Shown: positions 36,890-50,115 of the stretch, piece by piece
Layout: the number at the start of each line of letters is the position of its first letter
Numbering within the stretch: the first letter of the stretch is position 1
Origin: Acanthornis magna
Lineage: Eukaryota; Chordata; Aves; Passeriformes; Acanthizidae
Direction: 5' to 3'
Length of the DNA: 64,000 nt
NCBI GenBank assembly: GCA_036785705.1
Contig: JAWUZG010000084.1
Location: forward strand, 12,723,501 to 12,787,500
Notes under the pieces: model-generated
Database searches by the model: none
What the model saw: only the letters and a program-made list of their open reading frames with translations
Told to the model about the DNA's origin: nothing
Program-made: the position numbers and the translations under genes

Positions 36890-39800
36890 GAAGGAATTCA
36901 GCATACAGGAAACAGTATAATATTGATTCAGTAATCATGCAACTTTTATTGCTCTATTTCATCTACAGGATGCTCTGCTTTTAAATCCTTCAAATGCTCA
37001 TGCCAAGTTTAACCTCCAGTAACTCCTATAAAAAACAATGAATTTTGGGGTGGCTGAGAAAAGAGATTCCTTGCAGAAATTTTAAGGGGAGACCCCCAAA
37101 CAATGGCTTCAAAACCAACAAATTTTTCGTTTTTCATCATCACACAGAATGATTTCTGTAAAACTGAAGTGATGGTTGTGAATCTCCTTGTAGTTAACAA
37201 TAACCCTTACAAATAAAAATGGTACACCACGCATTGTAAAATTATTTTGCAGGCAGTTACTGGATACCTTTAATTTGTAAAGCTCTGGGGAACATCTAAA
37301 CCAAAATACTGCCCATACTGCATATTGTGCCCAAAACATAATTGAGGCATGGTGATAAGGTAAGTTTGAGAAATTTACAGTAAAAGAGGTGCTCTTTCAA
37401 ATATTGTTATGGTGCAACAGACAGTCCATCAAAGTTGTTGAGATTCTCACATCATACCAAGCTTTAGACAAAAAGAAATAAAAAAAAAAGAATGCCTTCA
37501 TTTCTACCTGAACATCTTCCTGTTTTCCCTCAATACATCTAGAAAGGTTTTAGATTTTCCCCTTTCTCTATTTGAGAATACAGATTTGCACTTCACTTAC
37601 CCTTACATAGTGTATCACTCAACAATCCTGACTGCAATTAAGTACTAGTCCTATTCCCCTTTATGAATCTATCACCGGAAGAATTTTTATTTTCCTTCTT
37701 GGAAAATAAAAATAAACCCAGCAATAACCACTTAGAACCAGCTATTTAGAGAATAAAAGAAGAAACACTGTCTACGGAGACCTTTCCTCAATGGTTACTT
37801 CAGCAGACCTAACTTCTTATGACACCTCAGAGACATCTCCCAACTTGACATTTTCTGTCTTTTATGCCACCAAAGTTCTTAGTTTGGAAGTGTTTTCTAA
37901 AATGCTTAGGAGATTCTTAAAGGACTGTATTTTGCTCTTTTCTTTTCCTCCCTGTGTTTTCCTAGGTAGTCTCCTGGCTAGAATTATTGCCTCAGAAAAA
38001 AAGAGTCTCAATGACTTAATTCCTATACAGTCTTTGCAAACTGCAATAGCAGCTCCATGTACACAGCAAACCTGACCCCTTTTTAGATTAAACTGTATGC
38101 GTGCCTTCACAGGTGTAAGTTGGAAATGTGCATATTTTCCATTCCAGTTTCCTTGTCACAAACTTCTAATCTGGAAACAGTCTCATTCATTTCTTGGAAC
38201 TGGGAAATGTAATCACCCTTCGACTAAAGTTGCACCATCCCTCAGTTCAATATGCTGGTATTTTTATAATTTTAATATATTCTGTGCAAGAGAAGAGCTA
38301 TTTTTAGCCAAGAACCTCTAAATTTTAGTGACTGATTTACCCTGCTCCAGCTTTGTCCTGCCTGTACAGGAAGCATGATTCCTTCTTGAGCTATGAACTT
38401 AAACAGGGCTATTTACATTCTCCAGTCTTTGCTTCTCAGAATGAACAACAAGCTCCCATTGTCCCTTTTTCTGACACATATGTGGCTCACTGTGACATCC
38501 CAAGCTGGAGAACAAGGGACATCAACATGCCTTTAAGCACTGAGACCACTCTTACAGAATTTGCACTTGAGCTTACATGGCTGTGAGGATCTGAAGAGAA
38601 GTAAATACAGATCCTTATCTTCAAAAGTCCTAGATATTTGTACTTTTGCTAGCATAAAAAAGCGTCCTAAACTATACTGTCTGTTTCCTTATTGCCAGAA
38701 TGGTAATGATCCTGTCTACCAGCTGCTTTATATGTCTTTCAGAAATAATCAATCTTTGAGGTAGACATCACAGCCTGTTTTATTTCTTGTTCAGCTACCT
38801 TAAAGCTTTTTGGACTACACATTTTAATCCAGAAGAATCTTACTGGTAATGCACAGATAACATCCATGTGTATGCATTAATTTTTTTACTACAAATTGTT
38901 TGAGAACCTGAAATAATCTACCGTTTTGCAATAAAATTAATTCTTCTTTATCATTAGCATCTCTACCCTAAGCTTACATCTGTTATCTGTATCCAAGTTG
39001 ACCTTTCTGTGGAACTTCATTCCATTCCTTGCTTCTAGTCCCCTTAATCAGAAGTCACCTTCCTCTTTCCAATATGAGGTATTCAAGTGCCTTTATTACC
39101 AAAGATACGACTAATAATTCTGCATGCTATCACTGTGCAAGTGGCTCAGAACTAGCAACGAGAAGAAGGATTTTCATATTTAGGTTCCACAGCTGAGTAT
39201 TAACAGAGATTTTTTTTAAAGTTCCTGAAGTCCATGAGTAGCAATACAACTTCCCACAATCTTTCACTCTATGTCTGCCCTAGGAGCTCCAACACCACTG
39301 CTACAGAAGTCACTGCTAAAATCCAAAGCTTTAAAAAGAAAAATTGGTTGCATGGCAAGTGTGTTTGTTATAGCAGCAGATGCAGAAGTAGAGATAAAAA
39401 ATGTTTTGAGTCATAGTTATGTACCAATGCATTGTTTCCCTACCCTTAAACTTTTATGAGACTATTTTCAATCATTCCATCAGCATAGCTAACCTTTAAT
39501 GTTCATTTAGTTACAGTGTAAATTTATTTTGCAATATACTTGTTGTTAAAAAGAGAATCTACATGGAAGATTATCTTCATTCTGAATCATACTGCAGAGG
39601 AAAATGGTGTATATGTATAATTTATATAAGTTTAAGATAAAATTCAGCAGAGACTTGTCTGGTCTTATTGTATTAGGAAGAATAAATAATTTTTCAAAAA
39701 TGTGGGGTCTGTTTCTATTGGTTAACATATCAAGAGGAAATCTAATTGCAGTCTTGCCACAGCAATCATTGGATGACCACTGTACAAATACCTCAGAAAG

Positions 39801-42800
39801 TACAATTACACTTGGTGACTGAGTTCTTTTCCATACCTGCTTTTGTATTCCTGATTGGTTGGTCACAGGTAGCCAAACCAAGAAGCAATGTTCTATCTAC
39901 CAATGTTCTATCTAAGCAATGCTGTTCTCCAGAAGTAGCCATAGGATTTTGTTCTGCTACTCTTCCACCTGCCAGAATTGCACCAGAGCACACAGAGCCT
40001 TACACATGACCATACAGCTGCACAATATACACATCATTCCTTTTGTTTGAAGCACAGAGATGCACTGTCTGAACTCCCTTGGCAGCCATTCTAAAACAGA
40101 CCTGGTAAAAACTAGTCAGATTATGAATTAAGAGATCTATCATACACAATCACTGTACTTCCTTGACTGAGACACTTAAGCCCTCTATAGTACACCTTGA
40201 CAAAAACTTAACAAGCAATAGAGACAAGCAGCAGAAGGCTGAACAATGCATGAAAGTGTTACAGCAATGACATAAGAGTAATGGGGCTGAATTTCATTTA
40301 GACATGCATGCTGCCAACATATTAATCCAAAATTATCAACACAAAAATGGTCAGTATTTAGATGGATGTAAAAATTGGTATAAATTACTGAAATTATTAA
40401 TTATTTTTATATTATTAAAGAATTAGAAACAAGTGGCCAAAAGCATGCCTATAACAAATTCATTGCTCTCCCAAACTTCCTAATGGGGAGTCACTACTTA
40501 CTATTTTTATGGAAAGAACTTTAATACACAGAACATTCATTTAAATGTATTCAACAGTCAAGGCTTTACTTAAGGCAGTGTTACAAAACCCCACATATTT
40601 TTGATTAATCCTGGGTTCCTTCTGGAATCAGGTTAGTATCACGCAATTAATTAATTAATCCTATCAGTTTACCCCAAGGGATTTGATTTCTGATTGGACT
40701 AATCTCCGTTCTACTGCTAATTTCATCACTGTGACCTTGAGCAGCCTTTGGGTTGAGGGTATTAGTTTTCATTTCAACAAATACAATAGTGAAAGGTATC
40801 TGCTGATGCTGGCTGGAATATAACATTCTCACATGCCCTTCCTGAAGTGGTTTCACATAGAAATTTTAAGAATCACATCAGTTTTCCACTCATACTACTT
40901 TCTTTGGAAGCCCATCCTCTGAGACTAAAGTTGCAAAAGATTTCCTTCTCTTCCAGTTAGGTACAAGCAGGGATACACACATGACACACAATTACCGAAG
41001 ATTAGGAAGGGATGTAGGAAATAGTAACTTCAACTAGTAAGCTTTCCTACCAACACTTTGCTTGTAGAAAATTTTAGTCTGCAAAAAGCCTCAGCACAGC
41101 AACTTCTACATAAATACCCAAGGAAAAACACTTGATGATTTAAAATAATATTAGAACAGTTCTCCTTTGCTCAGGCATCTGTGGGATTTACTACAGGGAA
41201 ATGGATTGAGCCCAGAAGAAATGTCATGGAAAAGGCATCAAGAGAATTACACTTCACATACCTTTCACTCTGGTAATTTTACCCCAGGGGAGTGTGATTT
41301 TTGAAATCTTTTATTTTCTCTGTAGGAAAAATTGGGAAAAAAAATATTGGCAGAATGTGCTTTTCTTCCTCTGTCCTCTGGAGAGGATTTTTTCTGAAAA
41401 TACATCTCACTAAATTGCTGGGAAATATTCCAGACAAAACCCGAGTACCTAAACCTGTGCTCTCTCAATGAAGCTCACTTACCAAGGAGAGGTTAGAGAG
41501 AATTTAAACAAGAAATGAAGCGAGCATACTTCAATTGCAAACTTCCTTTACTAATATTTTCTATCACCTCCTTGTCTCAAAATTCCTATGGACACTGAAG
41601 GTGGAACTGAAGTAAATTTGCATTTATTTAATATTTTTATATGGGAAATCAGACCCACTGTCACAAAAAACTGGAGAGCAAACCCTACACTCTCCTTTTT
41701 GCAGCAGCATATCAATATTGCCTCCAAGTCAACATCTACTATGAGTTATTTTTTAGCTTTCAAAACAAGAATTTTTGAAAGACACTCCAAATATTACTGC
41801 TGAATACAGTATATTCTTGTATTTTTCAGCATGGCCAGCCCAGTCATGTGGCTGATAGGTGAAACTTTTCCCATTTTTCTCAACTGCTAATGCAGTAGCT
41901 TTGTTTATGGCACATAGTCAACAGCTCTACTGAACTGACAGAATTTTGTAAGTTTACTATTTAATATCAAATAGCTGAGATAAAAAATATCCTGAGCCAC
42001 ATTATAACTATGTTGATGGTTCCACAGAACACTATGAAAAGTTGAGTTCATTTGAAGTAAGAATTGCTAAGAATCTTTAGTCTTATTCTTCTCACCACCA
42101 AATATTACAATCCTGCTGGTTTAATTTGCTGTGTTTGCAAAAGTATAGCAAACTTGCCAGAGTTATGGTAAACTTTAACTTTTTTCTTTTATGTAAGTCA
42201 GCAGTTACGTAGTTAATAGTGCCTTCTGTATTATAGGACGGGGAATTACTACGTCAAATGCAAGAACACATCTGACTCGTATCCAAGTCTTCCAGCTGCC
42301 ATGCACATTTCCTAACAGCATTGCTTTATAACTAACATTTGAATCATCAAAAAGACAATATTGTCAATACAGCACTTTATCACAGCAACATTGTGAATAT
42401 AACAGTGTATATTGCAGAACACTTTGAGAGCTGATGAATTAGACAACCTGAGAAAAAATTTCCTTTACACACTTCCATGATATTTTGCACTATTTGTGTT
42501 TATTTTCCATGTGCTTTCAAAATTTGAATCAGATTAATTCTCAAGGTGTCTTTTGAAAGGGAAGAAAAAGAAAGCAAAACTAAAAAATACTTTTGAGCAT
42601 TCCTTGATGCTTGTCCTTTCCAGCTGTTGCTTTTTCAAATGTCTATTCTCAGAAGTCAATCATCTGCACTATAAAACACCAGTAGTGAGACTGACAGTCC
42701 ATGCCTTCCAGTCCATTACATCTACTAGGTCTACCTACATTCAAATTTTGTAAGGGCTAAAAAATGTTTGGAAAATAGATCTAATCATAACTTCAAATTA

Positions 42801-42964
42801 ATTAATTAATGTTCAAAAGAACTGTTACCCAGAGCATCAGAATATCTCAGAGTTTTGATATATGAACCTCCACAAAACTCCTGTCCCAACATGTATAACA
42901 TATCCAGCATTCTGAACAAGGAGATGCCTGCATCAGGCAAGAGGAAAATCCTTTAAAAAAAAAA
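36890..42964. other. Upstream flank of MUC2, no gene recognised
   Basis: AT-rich single-copy-looking sequence. The open frames are all short (under about 115 codons), lack splice context or family resemblance, and overlap on both strands. Distal MUC2 enhancers could lie here but I cannot point to one. Confidence 0.6.
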
Positions 42965-43350
42965 TCAGCCTGGGGAAGAGAAAATTCTGGCAAGACCTTA
43001 ATGAACCTTCCAGTACTGAAAGAGGGCCTACAAGAAAGCTGGAGAGTGACTTTTTCCAAGGGCAAGGATGGGGCAAGAGGGAAAGGCTTTAAGATCAAGG
43101 AGGGTACATTTGGATATTAGAAAGAAATTCATTACTTCAAGGGGGGGGTGAGAAACTGGGCCAGGTTGCCCAGATAAGCTGTGGATGCCCCATGTCTGTA
43201 CGTGTTTAAAGCCAGGTTAAATGGCAACCTTTGAGCAACCTGGTCTAGTGGGAGCTGTCCCTGCTCATGGTAGGGGGGTTGTAAGTAAATGATCTCTGAG
43301 GTCCCTTCCAACCCAAACCATTATATAATTATATAATTATATAATTTCCT
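42965..43350 (+). mobile_element. CR1 LINE fragment, 3' end, plus orientation
   Basis: From about GCCTGGGGAAGAGAA to the end, the block follows the avian CR1 3' region: GGCCTACAAGAAAGCTGG, GCCCAGATAAGCTGTGGATG, and the tail GAGGTCCCTTCCAACCCAAACC. It ends in a short tandem repeat (ATTATATA units, 43319-43347), the degenerate counterpart of the ATTCTATG-type repeat that ends CR1. It is non-coding and 5'-truncated, as most CR1 copies are. Confidence 0.85.
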
Positions 43351-44214
43351 GTGAGAATACAGACAGACTAGATGTTTGTTGTAGGTCCCTTATAAGTGAT
43401 CAATTCTATATTAATACCTGAATCCCTGGGCTCTAAGGCTCTCTCCTAATTTCAAAACATTTCCGTTTTGCAGAGAATACTTTTTTTTTTCATTTTTCCA
43501 AAGACCAGGAAAGCAGGAGTGAGCATGACTCTACAATGCAGAAATTAGAGGGAATTACAGATGAAAAGAGGGAGGAGAGACATGATCTCATTTAATCCAA
43601 ACATTTGATATAAAATATAGCTCATGGGAATAGAAACTTTGGTATGGATATAAAACCAAATTTGCTAAAGTTACTTACAAAGATGTTTCTCAGATTATGC
43701 AAAGAGAAAGATTACTAAAAAAAAAAAAAAGTTGAATTCTTATCTTGACCTGGAAATTAAGACTTAGCTTAGAACATACCACAACAGAATGTTGCTGATG
43801 TGAAAGAGTATGAAGAACATGGATAACAGAGTACAATTCCCTTTCTCTGCCCAGTCTGAATAACAGTTATTCTTCTGGCAATGCTTACGTAGGTTAGAAA
43901 CATTATAGAGGTAAAAGTATTTCATAAAAGCTCTGTAAGAGATGTTTGCTGTAGGCAAATAGCTTAATAAAAATGTTAAATCAAAAGCAAGTTCACAAGA
44001 AAAGTGATAATATCTTCTCTGTACTTTCCCAAGACAGAGACCAGAGTAAAGTTTACAGTTCAGAACAGTGCTGCATCAATGTTTCATTAAGCTGTGAACC
44101 CACAGCCAGCAGCTCTCTCACTCCTGCTCCTCAATAGGATATTTCTCCCTCCTCTCTGCTACACAGCATTTTAGCCTTTCTTAAATATATTTCCAAATAC
44201 ATAAATGTATTTCC

Positions 44215-44370
44215 AAGCCACCAGTGTGGCTGATGGGCTCAGCTGTGTGCTGCGGTAGGTCTGAAGCCAGCTGTGTCTGTGGGGCACAGGGCTGTCCAAG
44301 TCTCCTTCTACAGAGGCCCCCCTGCAGCTCCCCTGCTACCAAAATCTTACCATGTAAATCCACATACATC
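44215..44370. mobile_element. Possible dispersed repeat fragment
   Basis: A locally GC-rich block (CCAGTGTGGCTGATGGGCTC to CCCTGCAGCTCCCCTGCTAC) stands out from AT-rich surroundings and resembles avian dispersed repeats I have seen in other bird sequences. Family and orientation are not certain. Confidence 0.35.
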
Positions 44371-45009
44371 TGTACACAAATTATTACTAAAACATCTCTT
44401 CACCATCTCAGAGGGCCATATAACTATTAAAAAACCCTTTCGAGTATTTTAGGCCTGTCTGAACATGCTTGTCTGTAAACTAGCAATGCAAATGGGCATT
44501 TACTCTGAAAGTAACCCAAGTGCTAAGACTGACAAGGGGGAGACATTCTTCTGTATATCACCCATCATTCAAAAACAATGCTTAAAACAACACAAAACAT
44601 TAAAAAAATGTTCAGACTTTAACATAGAATCATTACAAAGTGCCCAACATGTCTTAGATTACAGAAGTTGAAAGACTGAGACAGGCACGTGAGCTTGTGA
44701 AGAAGACAATTGTAATAAAACAAAATGTAAATCACACTTATAGACATCACCTGATAAATTATTGTTTTCTGTTAGTGTTACATGCATTTGGGAGTAAACT
44801 TCCCTTTCATTTCAAGAAATTTATGGGAATACAGATATGTCAAAGAAAAGCCTGTTTTCCCACTCTTTCATTTCCTAAATTTGTTTTTTAATTTTGTCAT
44901 CACAGGAATGTTTTTCAATTGAGTCATCCAAATCAAAGCAAAAAATACCCCTGAACTGACTGATGTTGTATTAGATTTTGATTTGCTACTACTTATACAA
45001 ATGACAGTA

Positions 45010-45219
45010 TTTATTATACACAAATCTGTACCAAACACACAAGAATGTGAACAGAAATACAGATTACAAAATGTGGATTATCTGAGTTTTAATAGGAGCT
45101 ACTTTTAGCTGTTGTAGAAAAACTTCCTCTTTGGATGAAACTGCCATTTTCATGTTGTGACCCTGGACTTGTAAGGTCTCTCTCATGTAAGCCAGTATGT
45201 GGAACTGAGCCAAAATAAA
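45010..45219 (-). other. Candidate terminal exon with polyadenylation signal
   Basis: On the minus strand a TTTGTGTTTGCAG acceptor precedes position 45219. The sequence is then open for about 43 codons to a stop at 45089-45091, and AATAAA follows at 45010-45015. Two frames are open here, so coding status is unclear. It lies about 9 kb downstream of the candidate exon at 54423-54484 on the same strand; linkage is only a guess. Confidence 0.25.
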
Positions 45220-46230
45220 CTGCAAACACAAAAAGAATATTTTTTAACTGAGGGGACTGTGTACTTGAAAAGAGCAATTCTCCTCATCCTATGTTGGGAT
45301 GACTAGATGACATTTTCATGAAAAGTGAAGGCAATAATTCAGTACTTTTTAACTAACAGAATTTGGTTTTATGAAGCTAAACAGTATTTATATGATCCTG
45401 TATGTTATCTTGACTGCGATTATATAAATAATATTAAAGTAGGCCAGCAAACAAAGCACACCTGGATGAACTTGGAAGTGATTGATGCTTAACTTATGGC
45501 ATTTACCTTCATAATACACACTCTAATTGACTAAGGAGGTGTATCCCCTTTGTGTGATTACTGAGAAACTCCCATACAATCTGGCAACTCCCATTTCACA
45601 AAGTAAACGTAAAAAATGTGAAAGGAGTCTGATGTGAACAGAAGATTAGTGCATACTACTGAGTCGTGAACATGAGTTGGGCAAGAGTACATGCACAGAC
45701 TACATGAGACTTCAGCGAAAGCTTTCTTGCTTGATTAGCTGGAAGAGAGCAAAATAGTGACAAGGATACATAGTGATAATTAAAAGAATAGAAGACTTCA
45801 GTATCTAACTCTCTACACAATTGATGTCAGATATTTGCATTCAGTCCAAGACTGGTATGTCAGAATAAGACTTGCCTACTTGCTTATTGTCATTTGGATT
45901 TTTAAAAAAAAAGCAGTTCATATCTTTCATTGCCACCATTTACATTCTCATTTAACATTACCCCATGTAGTAATCAAATGCATCTCACAAAAGCTACTTT
46001 CTGTCTGGATCTGTGTCAATTCGAAAATCACCAAACATGAATAAAAACTTGCCAAAGTACAATAAAAAAACCCAAAAGTTATTAAAAAAAAAAAAAAGAA
46101 AAAGAAGGTCTTCAGTACTGTAAGACGTCATGAATCAACAGGAAAGCAGGACTGACATTACATGTAATGGTTACTTGGCAAGACAAAATGCCAGCACTTC
46201 AAATGTGTTCTTCCCTTTCTTCTTCCTCCC

Positions 46231-46512
46231 CCAGCTTTATATTGCTGAGCACAAAGCCATATGGTCTGAAATATCCCTTTGGTCAGCTGGGGTCAGCTGT
46301 GCTGGCTGTGTCCCCTCACAACTCCTTGTGCACCCCCAGCCTCCTCCCTGATGGGGTGAGGAGCAGAAAAACCTCAGCTCTGTGTAACGCCTGTTCAGTG
46401 ACAACTAAACGTCCCCGTGCTATCAACATTGTTTTCAGCACAAATCTTAAACAAAGCCCCATATCAGCTACTATGAAAAAAACTAACTCTATCCCAGCCA
46501 AAACCAGCACAA
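46231..46512 (+). mobile_element. Dispersed avian repeat, probably LTR-type fragment
   Basis: The block from about CAGCTTTATATTGCTGAGCA through TCAGCTGTGCTGGCTGTGTC to TCTATCCCAGCCAAAACCAG resembles a repeat I recognise as common in bird introns and intergenic DNA. It ends in CA, as expected for an LTR 3' end. The class is from memory and uncertain. The open frame across it (46167-46535) is not supported as a gene. Confidence 0.5.
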
Positions 46513-49500
46513 TTTCCCAGGAACTTATTTCTTAATTCTGTGGAAAACCTAATGAAAATATTCACAAGATCATGAGCATTGCCAGTCACAAACATATTTC
46601 TGTGAGGCACATCCTGATCTCTCTATATCTCCCCAGTTCCATGACTGAGTTTGCAACCTCCTCTGTAATACATCCCTGAGACACAGTATTAGAAAGGACA
46701 ATTAGTCCTAGAGCACCTACAGGCCCAATACCTCTATCCATACATTACACACCAATTTCAGAAAGCTGGCACAGCTTTCTGGTACAAGTCAAAGGCTTAT
46801 CCTTGTGGGATGTAAATTGTATAGCTACTGAAACAGCAGGGTCAAGGAGGTATTTTTAGCCAAATTAACAACATTTTTTTAAAGTTACTTTTTTTGCTGG
46901 GTAGATTCTCAAATTCTACGGCAATACATTTACTAAAATGACAATTTATTTTTCTTTAATTGCTAGGGGGTGGGTTTGTTTGTGGAGATTTTTTTCATTT
47001 GTTTTTCTTGTGCCCATGGACATCAGCTAAGAACATGATTTTCAATAAGGCAGAGACTACCAGAGCTAAATGTTGGAATTCTGAGTATCAAGCACAGAGA
47101 ACTGGGTTTGCAATGTGTTTTTGTGGACACTTGCCTGCTATAGATAGGAATGGAGATATGAGATGATTTAATAATACTTTAATGTGCATAATTCATCACC
47201 TATAGGAGTAATAAAGCCATTAATAGCAGATAAATATTTAACTTTAAAAATGGGAAATGCCCATGAAGAAATCAATCAAAATAAGGAGTGATCTCTCTCT
47301 CATAGCTGTTTGCAGGCAGCATATTAAAAGTTCAAATAGGTGAATAGTACAAACCAAAACAGATCTAAAAGGACTAGGAATGTGAAAAAAATCAGCATGG
47401 CCAAGCATAGCACTAATAGTGGCAAAATAACATATTAGTACAAACAAAAGAAAAAGGAGATTTTAGAATAAATAGATAAACCGAACAGTAAACAAACTTC
47501 CAAGACTGGATGTCATTCCTTAAGTGCTCTAAAGAAGCTCAAGTACAAAACTGCTGTATTTCAACAGTAGCTGAAGGACAAGCTCCCACAGGTAGTCACC
47601 TCCTGGATTATCAATTTTTCTAGATATTTAAACAAGCTGTAGGAAAGTCAGTTGTTACAACAGACAGAAATAACTGATAGGCTCTGTCAACATTTAAGAC
47701 TGGTAAACTGAAGTTACACCATTTGTTAAATTCCAAGATTATCCAGGAGAGCCAAAACTAAACTGAAAGAGAACTGCAGAACTAGCCTACCATGCTGAGA
47801 GGGAAAAAAACAACAGATGAAAGTCAGTGTCTACCTGTATAAAATGTGAATTCAAAAAAAGAATTCCAGTGTGTCCAAGCTGTCTTCCCATCCTTCCTTC
47901 TATAGACTGTCTTCCCTCCTACAGACACACAAAGGGCACAGTGTTAGGTACCAACTCTCAGGAAAAATATCTTGTAACCAATGTGACAAGTATCAGAAAA
48001 ATATAATCTAAGTGACCAGTGACATTCAAAATGCTCATATAGTGTTATTAAAGGCATAGAGAACATAACACAAAGTAACAGGAATATTCTATATGCATTC
48101 ATGGAGGGACCACATTTAAAAATAAAATTACCTCTTATTCTGGTCATTCCATTCCAAGAAGCATATTTTCTTACTGTAAAAGGTCAGAATGCTCACCTGT
48201 AAAGGTCTAGTGATGATCTATTAATTACTTATAAGGACTTTGGATGTCTTCAGATGCCTCTCATTGATTGAATATGAACAGCTATGGACATGGATGACTG
48301 AGGCTGTCTGTATTCTCCTACACCACTTTTTCCAATGCTAAGTGTTTATCTTACATATGAAGTGCCACTGAGCATGGGTTACACCATTAAAAATCAGTGA
48401 CTTTCAGAACCAGACCCGGAACTAGATGATGGTGGTAGGAATGTGAATGTATATGAAAAGAAATGTGTATGTGTGTATGTATTGGAAGAAGCAGCAGAAC
48501 CGGGATTGAAAGAACAGCCAAAAATTATTATTAAGAACACTGTCTCCAAAGTCACTGCTACCAGGGATAAAGTGGAATTGTGTTGTTTACATCCAGAAAA
48601 AAAAGACCTGAACTCTAAGACCACAGAACAGATGACTTGACAGAGGAAAACCTGCATCCTGAGATCAGAAGGATGGAAATAAAGAGTACCATGTCGCATA
48701 TTCAATTTATTTTCCATTAGTTCACCAAGAAAACAGATTTAAGATGTATAATTTAAATGGGGGAAAACAGACAACAAGCAGTAATCAGAACTAAGATTTC
48801 AGAAAGCTGAAATAAGCCATATTTTGTGACAAATGATCATGTCTTAACAGTCAAAGACTACAAAAGGATATACAGATTTGTACAAAGTAGTTTGTCACCA
48901 CCAATCAAGGAAAAATAATAAATGCAATGGGAATTGACAGCAATGTTTCTTCTCCTTAACTTTGCACACCAAAAATCCTTGCCAAACCTGGTAAAATTTG
49001 GCAACCAAGCTCAATGTTTCCAAATATGTGGGGGTGCAAGGGCAACTGAGGGAAATTCAGGAGAGAAGGAATGAAGAGGATAAAATAAACTAATTTAGAA
49101 TTTTTGTAAAGAAGAATTCTTCTCATTTTCCAAAAGATTCCACACTTAGTTTTATTACTAAAGTTTCCTTACAGAGAGGTATGACACCAACTACTGTTTG
49201 GGTGGGATGAGGAAGGACATGAGTTATGAAGATAATTTTTATATTTGTGGTACTGAGAAAGATGAAGAGAAGTATAATTATGCACATTCTTCATATTCTT
49301 TATTCATTACCTAAAGCTAAACTACACCTTCAGATTCAGTTTCGAGTTTCTGTGTTTTTCTCATACTTGGAATATGCTTCCTAGAATAAACATTTGAACT
49401 CCTTACTTGAGGTGCTGAAGAAGCAGCTAGGTAAGGCACTTTTGAAGGGGACATGACCATCATTCCCTTTGAGCATTACTGTCCTTCATTTCTGATTAAG

Positions 49501-49764
49501 AGTTTATAAATATGGTGCAATTTACCTTACTAGCAGTTCTGACTTACAGGAGAAACAAACATACAGCTAATGACTATCAGGAAGAGGAGGAAATCAAGCA
49601 GTTTTATGCCTGGTAAATCTCGCTGATCATATGCTAGTGATGATCCACTGAACACACAGCCAGCAACACATCCATGGAAAAGTTACTTTTTATTATAATA
49701 TACCCCCTACCTTTTGCCCTGGCCATGGTGCTGAACACGAAAACGAGTTTGGGCAAATCATGGG
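46513..49764. other. Intergenic stretch, no gene recognised
   Basis: AT-rich sequence without recognisable exons, RNA genes or mobile elements. A 65-codon frame at 48443-48640 has mixed composition but no recognisable match or splice context. Confidence 0.55.
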
Positions 49765-50115
49765 CTCACAGAATGGGTGGGTTGGAAGGGACCACAAAGA
49801 TTATGTATTTCTAATCCCCCTGCCTTGGACAGGAATACCTTTCACTAAACCAGGTTATTTAGAGCCCCATCCAGCCTGGCGTTTAACATCTTCAGGGATA
49901 GGATGCCCACAAATTGTCTAAGCAGCCTGTTCCAGTGCCTCACCGCCCTCACAGTAAAAAATTCTTTCATAGTATCTAATCTAAACCTACCCTCCTTCAG
50001 TTTAAGGTCCTTCCCTCTTGCTCTGTCACTGCACGCCCTTGTGAAAAGTCCCACTCCAGTCTTCTTGTAAGCCTCCTTTACATACTGGAAGGCTGCTATC
50101 AGGGGAGTGCACTCC
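49765..50115 (-). mobile_element. CR1 LINE fragment, minus orientation
   Basis: Read on the plus strand the block shows the reverse-complement hallmarks of CR1: GGGTTGGAAGGGACCACAAAG, then CCAGCCTGGCGTTTAAC, CTGTTCCAGTGCCTCACC and GTACTGGAAGGCTGC-like sequence. The 101-codon open frame on the minus strand at 49845-50150 lies inside it and is not a host gene. Confidence 0.88.

Noticed and set aside
46167..46535. 122-codon plus-strand frame
   Set aside because: It overlaps a dispersed repeat and has no splice or protein-family support.
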